From positions 12,786,890-12,850,889 of the forward strand of contig OX246741.1 of assembly GCA_945910005.1 (NCBI GenBank): a DNA stretch of 64,000 nucleotides, in the 5' to 3' direction. Made by a program: the position numbers and the translations under genes. Shown here in pieces: positions 22,100-35,235 of the stretch; position 1 is the first letter of the stretch; each line of letters starts with the position of its first letter. The stretch is from Isoperla grammatica (lineage: Eukaryota > Arthropoda > Insecta > Plecoptera > Perlodidae). A model generated the notes under the pieces. That model had not been told where the DNA came from. It was given only the letters and a program-made list of their open reading frames with translations, and did not search any database.

Positions 22100-23670
22100 A
22101 ATACACTCGAAAAAGATGGATGTTTTAAAGTATTGTTGGGATATAATTAATTATACTTGTAATGCGGATGGATTAGTTGTGAGTCGTCTGGTGCAAACCT
22201 GACCAACATCATTTACCGTAAGGTTGTGTCTACTCTACCGACATAGAAGTTCGAACCCAGCTCGTATTGTTCAGAACAACCGTATGGAAACTTTAACTGT
22301 GTTTGTAAACCATACTTATTCAAACTTGTTCTTTTACATTTTAACATAACACCCCTCTACTACAACGTTAGTTCCATTCTGCGTTTCAATTTCTCTAGTT
22401 TATGTTATATACCGGTACACATTTTCACCTTCTTATGCTTACTGTTGCCATTTAATAATTATTTTACAATATTTAGCAAAGGGCCCGCACTCAGGTCTTA
22501 TGAATTTGCGGGTTTCTCCATGCAGCATCATGTAGTAAATAGATGGTACGTATGTACCAACCAATGTATCAACCATATTGCATCTCTTTGAGAATAAAAT
22601 GATATGAAATCTGAATTTGAACAATAAAAATGTCACCTTAAATAAAACGCTAGTTACACGTGATCCAAACCCCCAAAAAAACCTAATACTAATCGAACGT
22701 TCTATTGTGATTTAGATGTATCAATGCATCACTTAAACATTCTGTAAGATTTGCTTCAAGAACCCTTTTTTTATATTTAATCAAACTATCCACTTATTTG
22801 GTTTAAAATAGCTTGAATCAGGTATTTTGGTTCTTCGTTTTAATTTTTTACTACTATATTTTCATTTCAACTATTGGTAAAGGAACATCCATGCTGCAAT
22901 GAAAACAGTACATTCAATTGACACGTAGCTGCAGTTTAACTAAAATATAAGGCACGAATAATGAGTAAACGGAGGCAATTTGAGTCCATTATGCTATATA
23001 AATGCATATTTTGTTAAGTATCTGTATCAGAAGACCCATTTAAATATATAAGTGGTTTGGTTGGTTATCAATGAATAGTTTTCTCTTCCTTTGCAAGAAT
23101 ATGGGTACGTTTTTTAACGTATACAGTCAACGGATGCATATTTAAAATATCCAGTAACATTAAATATAAATTGGCTTCGAGGATTTAAAAAAACATTAGA
23201 ATGTAAGTGGAGCGAAATGCATGAAGGTTAACAATGACGATATATGTGTATTCAATACCTTCTTACATTCGAAATGTATGACATCTGTAGCGATTCTCAC
23301 AACTCTAGAAGATTCAGAGTATAGGAAGAACATGGTTCCAGTCCACCAGTCCACTCGTATATGGAGTATACCGTAACAAAGCTCTCGAAGTTTACAAATA
23401 ATTGATCCTGTTTATTGACAGTGGATTAAATGTTGTATAGACTAGGTCATCTTACATGAATGTTGGCGTGGCTATCAGAGAAAGGGCTGGTTTCTTTGAA
23501 AACGTTTGAAAAAAGGTGACTGGTATATACGTTAGGTTCTAGTCTAGATTTATCTTATTGAATCACCTGCAGAAGTTCGAGGGATATATAATGCGTCGGT
23601 ATAGATTTCTCTTATGATGCCCTCAGGCAGTCCCCACTCATAAGTAACATAACGAACAATTTTCTATATT
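22100..23670. other. Anonymous AT-rich DNA
   Basis: Nothing recognisable: stops in all frames, no tandem structure, no inverted repeat that stood out, and no tRNA-like box. Short frames of 60-65 codons are at the level expected by chance. Confidence 0.5.
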
Positions 23671-25120
23671 CCATAAGGTGGAAGTCCCCGCTCTCGAGCT
23701 CGCGCGGCCTCTCCGTGACCCCCCAAACCCTCGGCACGCCCACGCACAGGAACATTTCCCCAATCTGTCGCTACAGGTTTTGGCTTCTGTGTTTCCGCTA
23801 CAAGTGGGTATTTTTTTCGACCCTGTGCGTCAACCCCTTTTCCAACCCCGACGAGTTTAATGTCGCAAAGTGTGCGTATTTGGCTCTGTCCAAGTTCGGG
23901 AAAAATTGTAAAAAATAGTAAATGTTTTTTGACTATTTTGTCGATGCTTTGGATCGAAAGTCAATTGAATGGAGCATCTTTTTGTAATGAAAGATTTTCG
24001 TAAAAAGTGACCCGTTTAAAAGTTATTAGCACCCAAACTCGAAAAATTGTCGAGTCTGGATTTGACGGATTTGGTACAATTTTAATGTGTCACATTCAAA
24101 CGGCTCTGCCCGTCGAACCAAACACGATATAACATTCTGGTTTGTTTTGTTACCGGCGCTTACCCTTTGGGTAATTGGGTTTTGAAATATTTTCGAATCG
24201 TCTTGGAACTTTCGTCAAGCAAATAGTGAACATTTTGTACCGTCGGCCGATAAAATCGTTGTGTACCAATTATGTTCCGTATTTGTTGTTTCCGAATAGA
24301 ATTGACTTTTTCATCTTAAAGGACTTTGAGAAACGACCAGGATCAGGGGTCACTTTTTTGAATTTCGTCCCTGTTCCTTAGTTATGGGCACTTTTCCATT
24401 TTGACGACACGGCTTCAGCTTTTATTTTTTTGCGTCAAGTTGGTACTTTCAAATTGGGTTTTTTTTCTTTAAGCCGATGCTCAAAGCTTGCCCGTACAGG
24501 GGCATGAAAAAACATTTTCAAAACGTCACCCCCTTACCGAATTACAGACGTTCGCGCAACGCACTTTTCACGGCGATCTAAAAACACGCATACAAAATGT
24601 TTGTTTTTGTATATTAAAAGTGTGTTTAAAATGCCATCAAATACATTATTGTGATTAGTATTAATAAATGGACATTTGTCTATTTATAAACGTTACTTTC
24701 AAAAATTAGACTTTACGGGCGTCCGAGTTACGGTGCTTTAACGGATTTCATCCGCCCGTGTTTTTGCAAGAATTTGTCTATGGGGGGTTTTCAATGTCGT
24801 AAAAAAGCAAGTCGGAATTTTTTTTAAAATTTTTTAAATCAAATGGCACAGGAAGCTAGCTATTGACTATTGTTTGAACGTAACCGGACGTACCAGGCAC
24901 GTACCGTCTCTGACATTTTTGTGTGATTATGGGAAATTGTGTAATTTTGATTACTTAAATTTCAGCTTTGAACGTCCCTGGTATGTCCCGTTATGAAATC
25001 GAACAGCCTATTTTGGTATCATCGAAAAGTGCGTTTCAATACCTTTTTAAACATGTGCATATCATTGACGACACACTTACCGGGACGTACCGGGAAGCTT
25101 TTGAACGTGCGGATTGTAGA
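23670..25120. other. Compositionally distinct block, unclassified
   Basis: It begins with a C-rich stretch (about 23683-23740) and changes to CG-containing, T-rich sequence with many TTTT/AAAA runs and repeated motifs such as ACGTACC (at 24886, 24899 and 25085) and CGAAAAATTGTCGAG. Texture differs from both flanks and leads directly into the 240-bp tandem, so it may be the non-repeated part of one large element. Frames of 60-90 codons show no known domain. Confidence 0.3.
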
Positions 25121-25700
25121 ACTCGAAAAATTTTCTAACACTTTAAAATATTTCAACATGAAAATAATTTTTTACCAATTTTTTCATTTTTTCAAGTTTT
25201 TTCAAGTTTTCCAAAAAATGGGGTACTTGAAAATTTTTCAAACACTTAGAAATTTTGAAACATGAAATTTTTTTTTCTTTTTTTAGAATCACACAATTTT
25301 CAAGTTTCTTCTTTACATAAGTATCTACGACCAATTACCGTGACATGTACATAGAAAAACTCGACAATTTTTCCATCACTTAAAAATTTCAACATGAAAA
25401 TAATTTTTTACCAAAATTTTAATTTTTTCATTTTTTCAACTTTTTTCAAGTTTTCCAAAAAGTGGGCTACTTGAAAATTTTTCAAACACTTAGAAATTTT
25501 TCAACATGAATTTTTTTTTTCATTTTTCAGAATCACACAACTTTCAAGTTTCTTTCTTTACATAAGTATCTACGACACTTTGACGTGAAATGTACATAGA
25601 AAAGCTCGAAAATTTTTCCATCACTTTAAAATTTTTCGACATTTTTTTTCGACTTTCTTTTTCAAATTTTTTTTTTGTTTTTTCCAACTGAAAAGTTTTC
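25121..25700. repeat. T-rich tandem repeat, unit about 240 bp, 2.4 copies
   Basis: Units start near 25121, 25359 and 25604 with CTCGANAATTTTTCCATCAC-like sequence. They share ATTTCAACATGAAAATAATT, AAGTTTTCCAAAAA, GGGYTACTTGAAAATTTTTC, AGAATCACACAA and CATAAGTATCTACGAC. The third unit breaks down around 25640-25700. A 19-bp poly(A) run follows at 25715-25733. Confidence 0.8.
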
Positions 25701-26409
25701 CAAAAAGTGACACCAAAAAAAAAAAAAAAAAAAGTGACAATTTCCAAAAAAGTCGAGTTTTCCAAGAAGTGACCTGCCCAAACGTGACAGCCAGCAGCGG
25801 CTCAAGGCAGCGGAGCGGTCTTGTCTACTAACATATTCATCCTAATTTTGAACATTGTTCAGTTGATGGTATTGTGTCCGTAATAGTGTATGTGACAAAA
25901 CAATTCGATATTATAGAATATAGGAAGAATTCTGTACACCTGAAATTTTGCATGGTTTGTAGTTGTCTTATAAACAAAGGTTTCATGTGTGCACATTTTG
26001 ATAAAAAAAAATACTTGGAAAATCATTGTAAGAAACACGGAAATGCTGTTTTAGGGCATTAAAATTTTTTTTAAAGCGCAATTATTTTTTCTAGTTGGCG
26101 TGTGATAAAAATAAAACGTGGACTATCGGAGTATTTATTTTACATCCTTGGAAACTATTCAGAATTTTATATACATAAGTCTGTGACTGATGACAATTTG
26201 CTTCAAAATCAATCCGCCCACCATCATGAAATCCATACTACAAATCAAAAACTTCAACTATCACAATAAACACTATTTCGATAACAGGCCGTTCGATTGC
26301 CACCCTTGCCCCCCAACCCCCTAGACTGATATACATGCACAAGCGCACATCACATCAATCCCCACTACATAGTTCAAACTCACGTAAACTCATTAACTTT
26401 CCACGATTT

Positions 26410-26555
26410 GACAAATGAACGCCGTCCCTTCGATTGACAGCGTGCGGAGCGTGAGTTGTGCGTTATTCACACGCCGTATATCGCTCAGACGAAACATAGA
26501 GTACACACACCATATTGGCGGCCAGCGTTATTTATCGGGACGCGATCCCGATAGC
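26410..26555. other. CpG-richer stretch with 8-bp hairpin
   Basis: GC- and CpG-richer than its surroundings, with a perfect TATCGGGA/TCCCGATA stem at 26533-26553 and a CGCGA loop. It lies just before a very long microsatellite. No reading frame or promoter element was firm enough to name. Confidence 0.3.
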
Positions 26556-26590
26556 ATGGTAAACAATAGCTCATGGTTTATATGCGAGAT

Positions 26591-26841
<251 letters not shown>

Positions 26842-27005
26842 CACAGAGAAGACATGCAGACATGCAGGCAGGCCCTGTGGGTGAAAGCTAGGATTCAATC
26901 GACGCGTCTCGCCCACAACTGGGCGACAATTTATCAACCGGAGGTGACGATTCGTGTGGTCGACAACGCGCGCGCGCTGCGGCGGATATGGGTACTAACG
27001 ATAGG

Positions 27006-27480
27006 TTTGATTGATTGATAAATTTGGCTTAACGTCTTATATTTTTGCAACTTGGCTAATCAAGACGATGAGTGGGTGATAATGAAGATTAAATTGGGGG
27101 CTCTTTGGAGGAAAGGGGCAAGTAGGAGGGCGTGTGAGGAAAGGGGAAAGGGGAGGAAAGGAGATTGGGGTGTGAACTGCACTTCGTCTGACTTCTCCTC
27201 CTTGACCAGTCCGGTTAGGGTGGCCCTTTAAGAAGCATACGCTTCCGCCAGCATAGCTCTCGGGATCAACAAAGCACGCAAACCTGCCCACCATGGTCCC
27301 TGGGCAGGATAACGATAGGTTAGTAATAATGTTTCGTAGGAAATCTGCCCAGGTACAATACAATATGTCTCTCTTCAGAACTAGGTAGTGCGGTATTTGT
27401 AATAGTTGGGATGGCAGCATTCGCCTTTTGACTGAGGAAAATCTCTGTAAAAACTTTTAGTTAGGACTGTCGGTGGCCGG
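27006..27480 (-). mobile_element. Possible retroelement 3' end with (TTGA)n tail
   Basis: TTGATTGATTGATAAATTTG at 27007 followed by GCTTAACGTCTTAT resembles the 3' end, in reverse, of short-tailed invertebrate non-LTR elements or SINEs. A GC-richer stretch follows to about 27480, with a 127-codon minus frame lacking any recognised domain. Boundaries and class are uncertain. Confidence 0.3.
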
Positions 27481-27825
27481 TATTGACCTCCCGAGTTAGA
27501 TCCTAGTGTTGTACGCAGTGAATCATCTCTATCGGTATATGGAAGGACTGGTTGATTTCATTATTTGGTTTTAACGACGTGCTCGACAACTGGGTCATAT
27601 GACTTTGGAAGAGATTGGAAGAAAGAAGGGACAAGTAGGAGGTAAAAATTGATTTCAATGAGTAAATGGATAGAAAGAGGGGATTAGACGACCTAATTTC
27701 ATTGCCAATTACGACTGGTAGTCACCCTGTGCTAAATTCTATCCCTGTCGCAGACGGAGAAACTAAAGATTTGTGAAAATCGGTTAGTGGAAGGACAATA
27801 AACATGTATGGTATGACGAATCTCT

Positions 27826-27845
27826 CCCCCCCCCCCCCCCTCCCC
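27826..27845. repeat. Poly(C) tract (15 bp, then TCCCC)
   Basis: Fifteen C, T, four C. Simple homopolymer, one of the window-wide set. Confidence 0.95.
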
Positions 27846-28904
27846 AGTTCACTCCTTGTACTACTTCCCCACTCTCGTCACTGACCCAAGCAACATCCAT
27901 CTCCCAACCAAGAGTTATCTTACCTTTTAATCGTGACCACCTGACAAAATGAAAATAAAGTACAACTTAAAAATAGCGTGTTTTTTCTGAAATTAGAAGG
28001 AAATGTACATGCACTCTAAAAGAGACTGAAATCATAAAAAAAGGCGTTTTTCGATTTGTGAAAAGCTGGAATAGAAAATATGATAAAGGCCATACAGGAT
28101 GAATAAAGCAATTACAAAAGATATGCACAAGAATCCTCTTTGCGGGCACCGGTCACCACGAGGAGCGATCCCCCTAGACCGTTAGAGAAATCTAGTGAAC
28201 AGAATTCAGTCCGGACTTCATCGGTGACAAATAATCGCAGAATCGTCCGACTTGGAAAGTTTTTGAAGAATACCTCTACGTCAAAAACCGCACACATTTT
28301 TCATTTTTAAATTATACTTCAAGAATGGACTTCTAAATCGAAAATGTGAATCAACTACGCAATGAGGGGGGGTTTGGTAAGCCCTACATACTGAATGTTC
28401 TAAATTGTGTCTTACATTATAATTAGTATAGGTTTTATTTCTTATTAATTTTATTACTAATTATCGTTTTAATAATCAAAATTCAAAATAACATCGGTAA
28501 TGGTTATAATATTTCATCATTCTGTAGGGCTTACCAAATACCAAAACACAGTGCGCTGTTGACTCAGATTTTCGATTTTATGTTACAATCTTGAGATATA
28601 ATTAAAAAACGAAAATTTTCTGCGAGTTTTGACGTAGAGGTACCCTTTGCTTTTAAACGCGTAGCCAAAAATAAACGCAATATATATTTCTATTCCCAAC
28701 CTCTATAACACATTCCCCGCTAAACTACGAAGTCTATATTCTATCCTACGCAAATATAACGCGTCACGCTCGCATGAAGTCCAACTAGCGGGGAAAAAAA
28801 GATCTGGACCAATTTATGACGATTAGTCCCGCCCTCGGAATAACATCCCCATAGTTTAGGAACTACCCGCAAGCGCAAGCTAGAGAGCGCTGTGTGCGCG
28901 CGAC

Positions 28905-29005
28905 AATGACGTACTGCGTCGGCTATCTGAACTAGCCTAGCACACTCGCACGCTGAAACTTGCACCCCTATAAGAAGCGCCCTCAATCACACTGACTTAG
29001 TCCTG
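28905..29005 (+). promoter_or_regulatory. Candidate core promoter with TATA box
   Basis: CCCTATAAGAAG (TATA-like, 28969-28974) is followed about 26 bp later by an initiator-like CACTGACTT near 28991-28999. Upstream lies a CpG-richer stretch with a half-CRE TGACGTA at about 28907. A frame with a good start context and splice donor follows (29055-29085). Each element is short and common, so this is suggestive only. Confidence 0.25.
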
Positions 29006-29054
29006 GTTCCCTGTTACAAGGACAAGTAGTGTTGTTCGGGGATGGTGTAAAAAG

Positions 29055-29085
29055 ATGGACAGATGTAATATTATTGTCTTAGGCG
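29055..29085 (+). CDS. Candidate short first coding exon, product unknown
   Basis: An ATG in good context (AAGATGG) opens ten codons (MDRCNIIVLG) plus one base, then meets a strong 5' splice site, GCG|GTGAGTTA, at 29086. A TATA-like box lies about 85 bp upstream at a plausible distance, and a two-codon upstream ATG frame sits at 29042. The peptide is too short to assign. No matching downstream exon could be identified in the window, so this may be chance. Confidence 0.15.
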
Positions 29086-29872
29086 GTGAGTTAACTATCC
29101 TCGGGATATAACTAACGATTATTAGATACGTATTTATTTATTTATTGGATGGTTTGAAATGCACAAGATGTTTTTGTCTTGCTTGGAAGGGAAAGTGATT
29201 TGTGCTTTTGGGAGTCTTTGATACTTATGGAATAGATGTTCTTTAAGATGGATTCACGAAAACCGTGCACGTTTTAAAACAAAGTTAGTGATTGATACTA
29301 TACAAAGATGGGAAAAGTTGCATTCTTTTTTACGTATACAAATTACTATATGGATATATATTTATACATCATTACTTTTGTTTTTGGTTAAAAGAAACAT
29401 CAACACATGCAGGTACCTTTATTTAAAAAATACTCTTTACGATTATACACACATTTCAGACACAAAATGGTTTATTAAATAATATTGGAACATCAGATCC
29501 ATAACTTTCTGAATTGTACTTAAATTTTAAAAGTAAACACAAACGAATTTTTTCGGTAACAACGACGCCCTTTGTCACTTCACTGACGAAGAAATTACAC
29601 ATTTCCGAAATTTGTATTATATTAAACATCTCTGAACCGAATTTTTTAACAAGTACGCCCTTACCTTCCCAAAAAATGCTGTATCAGTGTTTGCTTTCAA
29701 CTTAGTGAGTCGTTCGAGCCCTCAAAGATTTTCTCTCGCGTGTCGATCGCACATTATGCAGACAAAAGACTACTAAAGAGTATAAAGTGTCTTCAGCTAT
29801 TCCTCCACATTAGGAGTGTACAAGGAAGGCAGGCAGCTAGGGCTAATAAAGTACACAGTGCCCGCTGACTAG

Positions 29873-29917
29873 GCTATTAGCACGACAGAGTGTGTGGGTG
29901 TGCTATTAGCACGACAG
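29873..29917. repeat. 16-bp direct repeat, 29-bp period
   Basis: GCTATTAGCACGACAG occurs at 29873-29888 and 29902-29917, separated by a G/T-rich spacer. Probably a small slippage duplication. Confidence 0.85.
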
Positions 29918-29990
29918 GAAGGACTCGAGTCGAACCATCGCCGCACCCAGTCGGGAACAAAAACCGCAATATCCGATCAGTTCGTTTCAT

Positions 29991-30008
29991 CCCCCCCCCC
30001 CCCCCCCC
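29991..30008. repeat. Poly(C)18 tract
   Basis: Eighteen consecutive C. It produces poly-proline and poly-glycine artefact frames. Confidence 0.97.
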
Positions 30009-31339
30009 ATCCCCACTCAAGCCGATAGTCCGCGCGTGCGCTGATACGAGGCTTGGTTGTGGTGTAGGTTTGACCTTCTGGCTGAGAGGTCGAAGGAGAT
30101 AATACTAACGAGTGCTTTGTGCATTGCGGTCGCCGTAATCCGTCCATAGAGTAGCCAAGGATTACACAAATAATAATATGCGTTTGAAATTGTTTATTAA
30201 ATATTTTATTCCAGACCACACAGTCCATAATTATAATCTACATCAGATTGGTCCATACAAAATAATGCATATAATAATTATCATCATAATTATGAGTATT
30301 ATTTTGATTTGTATTAATAACCATAATAATGTTGATGATTATTATACTGTGCCACCTCTTTCGGTAAAACCTAGGTTAGGTTATAGCTGTTAGAGATACG
30401 GTTTTTAGGCTATAATTTTCTCTACATTTAGAATAAATTATTTTAAATCTAGCATTTTTTGTAGCATCTACTTTTTTCTTTATATCAAAATTTTGAATAT
30501 GAGGGGGTTTCTTGCACTTAATGGAAAATTATGTGCAGATATTTAAAATCAATTCAATTGTAAACCTACTTAGATGGTTAGAATGCAATTCTTAAATAAA
30601 TCTCAATAGGAATGGGAACACCTTATTTTTGATAAACTTAGCATTTTGTATCATTTTCAAAAATACATACTGTTCACCGATTTAACATATAAACCTAAAA
30701 CGCTTTAAAAAAATATCTCTAGTCATGGTCAACAAAAGCACCGAATCGTTTTCAATAATTTTCCAGTACAGGCGATCTATTTTATCAGGAGAAAATATAC
30801 TCCCATAATCAATCAGTAGTCTATATTTGTTTCTCTCTTTGACAAAACGCTATACAGATCAAACAATAGATGTTTGAAAACAAAATGGGGTTAATGGATC
30901 ATAACTATGCAACGAATCATAATTGAAATGATGAGTGGTTGATTGTTTGCGTCGATGAGGTGTGCATTATGAAGAGAACATCCCGCCTGGTTACTGGTAT
31001 CGATGTCTTGTTGTACTGAAAACCAGGGCAACTCTCATCATAATAAATTCATCATGCCAAACTAGTATTATACTGTTTTTTTTTTTCACTAAACGGTTAA
31101 CTAAAAAACATCTTTTGTTTTACGAGCTGTGACCTCATTTCTACTACAAAATAAGTTAAATTACTTCGACATTGATGATTACCGAAATTATCCTGTATAG
31201 CTATTTATTTTGGAGGCTTCCACGTTTGGAGTGAGCCATTACTAGTCATAGGTTGCACGTACGTCACACTTTTGCGCGTGGTGGCCACATTTGTGATCAA
31301 ACTTTGTCGTTGTCACTTGTCATGGAGAAACAATAGCAC

Positions 31340-31430
31340 AAGACTCAATTGAGGGGGCTGTGACATCACAGGCGGACAAACAATGTGTTGCTAGGCAACT
31401 CCATTGTTGTATCTTTCTTTGATTGGTGCA
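31340..31430. promoter_or_regulatory. Candidate regulatory patch with RFX X-box palindrome
   Basis: GTTGCTAGGCAAC at 31387-31399 fits the palindromic X-box bound by RFX factors (GTTGCC-ATGGCAAC type) with one substitution and a one-base spacer. About 24 bp upstream is TGACATCA (CRE-like) and about 23 bp downstream is ATTGG (reverse CCAAT). This grouping occurs in ciliary-gene and MHC-type promoters, but no gene start was found here, so function is unproven. Confidence 0.3.
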
Positions 31431-32041
31431 TATTCAATGTTTGTCCGAAACAAAACATGGCAATACGGCTATTTTTAGAATTGACTCTTGTGCTTTTGAA
31501 GCCTGTTTTGGTGTTGAAAGCCTGTTGTGGTCAAGTAGGAAATGTGCATTGAGGTTTTCGATGAACAACATTGTCAAAAGATGGACAATATGCACAGTTT
31601 TCTCAATATTGCAATATGCTTTGCTTTGAAACCTATTGTAATATGGGCGAACTGTTGAATTCTTTCACCTTTTGACACGGTTTTACCCAAAAACCTTAAT
31701 AGTATACCTGCTCAGTGCTCAACTATATCTTTAAGTTAAGTAATTAATGCCCATTATGAAGATAGTTTTAATGTAAATTTAGACGTGGTATTTCAAAGTT
31801 GTACGTCCCTATATCAAAAACGCACCTGTCTATATTTGTAGGTTAGTAAAAAGATAAGGAACAAGAAATTAACGGCATTCTAGGGCTTAGCCTACAAAAG
31901 CAAACAAATACCTGTTTTTGTTCTTTCCGTCAGTATAGTACAATCTAAAACGGGAGCCAGTGTACCGAGTAACTTCATAATTTGTTTCATTTTATTTCGC
32001 CTTTGTTAGTTAATACATAAGTCATACATGGTTGTAAACGT

Positions 32042-32058
32042 AAAAAAAAAAAAAAAAA
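32042..32058. repeat. Poly(A)17 tract
   Basis: Seventeen consecutive A with nothing upstream that looks like a retroposed transcript. Confidence 0.95.
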
Positions 32059-33652
32059 TCAAGGACCGATTCCGTTTTTGGCAGCCTCGTGTGTGCTTGA
32101 AACAATAAGCTATTAGTTTTATCATTTTACATTGAATCGCGAGTGTCTGTACCAAAACAGGATCCCATAAGATTGTTACTCTGCAATACCAACTCACATC
32201 TAAAGTATAAATACATTGTCACAATAATCCGTAGCTGTGCACTGTCGGCTTTGCTTGTGTATGAGTACAATAATCCGAAGTATTACTTATGTAAGAGGAC
32301 GCCTGCCTGCCTAGCCAAACGTAATCTCCAAAGCGTTTTCCTGCAGATGTAACATATTTCCAGTTGCAATTCTAAAAAGTGTCTTGGAATTGAATTTGTG
32401 TATGCATCAAAACAACTAAGCAAATATTCTGTAAAGTAAAATAATCTCTTTACATGAAATCGTGGTGTTTTTTTAATCTAGCAAAACATTTATGCAAATA
32501 TGTTACGAAAACATGACTAAATAATTTAGAAAGATAGCGCAAAGGATTAACTAAACTACTCAGGATGGTTTTTTAAACTATCTCCACCTTTTTACTTTGT
32601 GTTATTTGGTTAATTTGGGCCGATTTTGTATCTAAGATGAAAATTGAGTTTATACAAAATTATTGGTGTTGATTATGAAAAAATATATCTTTTTATAGAT
32701 CTCATTCCTTCCCTTATTTATTTATTTACATAATAACATATTATAATGGCCGATTTTATGACATCCAGCTAATTATTTAAGTATCCGCTAACTTAGTTTC
32801 ACGATGGTAATCAGCAATTAGAAGCTTTGACTTCGTCAGCTGATACGCATATTTTATTTAGTTCGAAGTCATCATTCTTTTGTCCAACATTATAAATATG
32901 AATTTAATTTTCCTTTACTGAGATCAGTATTTCGATCGTATTTAATAGTAATGCAACTTATGCCTTTAAATCGTAGCATTGAGCAAATAATGTTACTGGC
33001 CACACCTGTATTTTTTAAATAAATAAATCAGTTTTATTAGGAAATACAAGAAACACAAAGTACAATTGATTTTGTTTACAGAAATTCCTGAGAACAGATA
33101 TATCTCTTAACTTTCAACTTAACATTACTTCATGACGTAATTGTGGTGATACAGCAGAATAACTTGGAGTAAAAGAATGAGGGAAAAAATTATTTGACAC
33201 ACCTGTATAGATTTGCATAACCATTATAGCTTTGATCTAAACTTACCTCCCATTATTATTACTGGTGTTAACCAAATCACGCCAACAGTATAATTATCTA
33301 CCTTGTAAACACTAAAGCCAAAGTTTATAAACTGTAATTTGCATTCGAGGCTTGAACTGTTTAGTTTTGCCGTAGGTATATTGTTTGCATACGACGGGCT
33401 TTACCTTTCCGACTTGTGTTCCCGTCACTATTGCATCATCCCTAGGACATTTGCCGCGTACGTGGATCCGACTATGGGTTATGGGGAGGATGAACAGTTT
33501 GAGGGGTTAACATAAATAGGCTGGTGTAAATCTACATACGTGGCTGTTATAATATAAACATATTTCATGCGTATTATAAGGTTGATAAGCATTAATTCTT
33601 GATAAACTTTTTATCAAAAATGTCAAAATAAATTTGATACAAATTTCACACA

Positions 33653-33692
33653 CAAATATATATATATATAATATATATATATCTATATATTT
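33653..33692. repeat. (TA)n-rich microsatellite
   Basis: Imperfect TA dinucleotide run of about 40 bp, within a strongly AT-rich interval to about 33760. Confidence 0.9.
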
Positions 33693-34544
33693 ACATTTAT
33701 TCCTATTTACATTTATTTACATTTATTTATATTTATATAATATATTTATATATTAACATGTTTGACCATAATATCATCTTTGCGGTATCAGGCCTTAAAT
33801 TAAAATATTTAAAGAAAGTACAATATGTGTATTTATTGAACTGATCGCATTTGAAACACAAAACTATGTAAATGGCCTTCATTGATAGGAGACTTCTTGA
33901 ATTATGCAGCAGCATACGTTCGAAGCATACTGGTTGTGTTTAATGTATACACCACCAAGGCTTAAATAATATTGTTATTCGGTATTGTAAATAGTAATAG
34001 AAATATTTTGTACAAAAATACATAAATATAATAATTCACACTCATAATCATTACCATCATACATATGTAATGAGGCGTTTATAAAAACGTTCAAATTAAT
34101 ATCTTTACAACTCGAAATTCGTTCTACTTGCAAAAACTCCCATCTTTTTCCCGCCAAGCTTCCGTGTATATCCACATCCACTATAACGCACACGTAAGTT
34201 AAATTGAATAAAAAAAACAAAAAACACACCCACATTCAATAGGACCGGCAATAAAGTTGTAGCGTTCCGTTTCTGTATCTCCCGCGTGACCAAGGGCGTG
34301 AACACAGCACTAGCTTAGTGGCTGTGTCAGTGGCTTAGGGGTGGATTACCCCCGCACACATTGAGTGCACTTTTATTAACACCGAACGCATCAATTCCCA
34401 TTCGATACGATAACAATATACGACTCTCACACACCATATTACTAAACGAATGTTAAGGAACCTTTTAAGCAAATTAAACTCGATCCATAAAACACTGGCT
34501 TTTTATACGCCAAAGTCATGGAAAGAGAAAGAGAGAAAGAGAGA

Positions 34545-34550
<6 letters not shown>

Positions 34551-34612
<62 letters not shown>
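34551..34612. repeat. (GA)n microsatellite
   Basis: About 31 uninterrupted GA units preceded by imperfect GAAA/GAGA. The Arg-Glu frames across it are artefacts. Confidence 0.95.
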
Positions 34613-34617
<5 letters not shown>

Positions 34618-35235
34618 ACAGATGGAACCCATATTTTCGGATTTATATTTTTAGTTTATCTACATGGATATTTTATGTTCGTTATGTTGTGGTATGTGAG
34701 TGACATTGAAACACTCACTAACCCAGATGATTGATGACTGTGTATGTGTGGAAGACGTAAAGTCGTATAATGTGTTAGTGATGAAATACAGACATGGACG
34801 CACACATCAAACGAGCGCCAATTCGCAAAGCATGCCAAAGGATTACTTCAAATCCGCAAGTGAAAAGTTTTTCAACGTTTTAGTGTTTTTGAATCGTATG
34901 CACTTATACCAAAAAAAAAAAAAATAGGAAAGTCACAGGTAAGTTATTGTGTACCATTTTATTATTCGTAACCTAAGTGCTCATATATATTGTCCGTATT
35001 GGTGGAGGTAATTAAAAAAAATAATCTCTTAGAAGCTTGAATGTATTTTATCCTTACAACAGAGGATTTAGCTACACACATGCTTACTATCAATCTAAAG
35101 TTAATATGCAAATACATAATATGGAGAGATACTTATTATATCATACAAGATCCTTGAATGTAACTTTATTTAGGTCACAAGTCTAACCTATAACAGGTCG
35201 TGTTATAGGATGTATCATCTCAAGATTGTGCCTTA

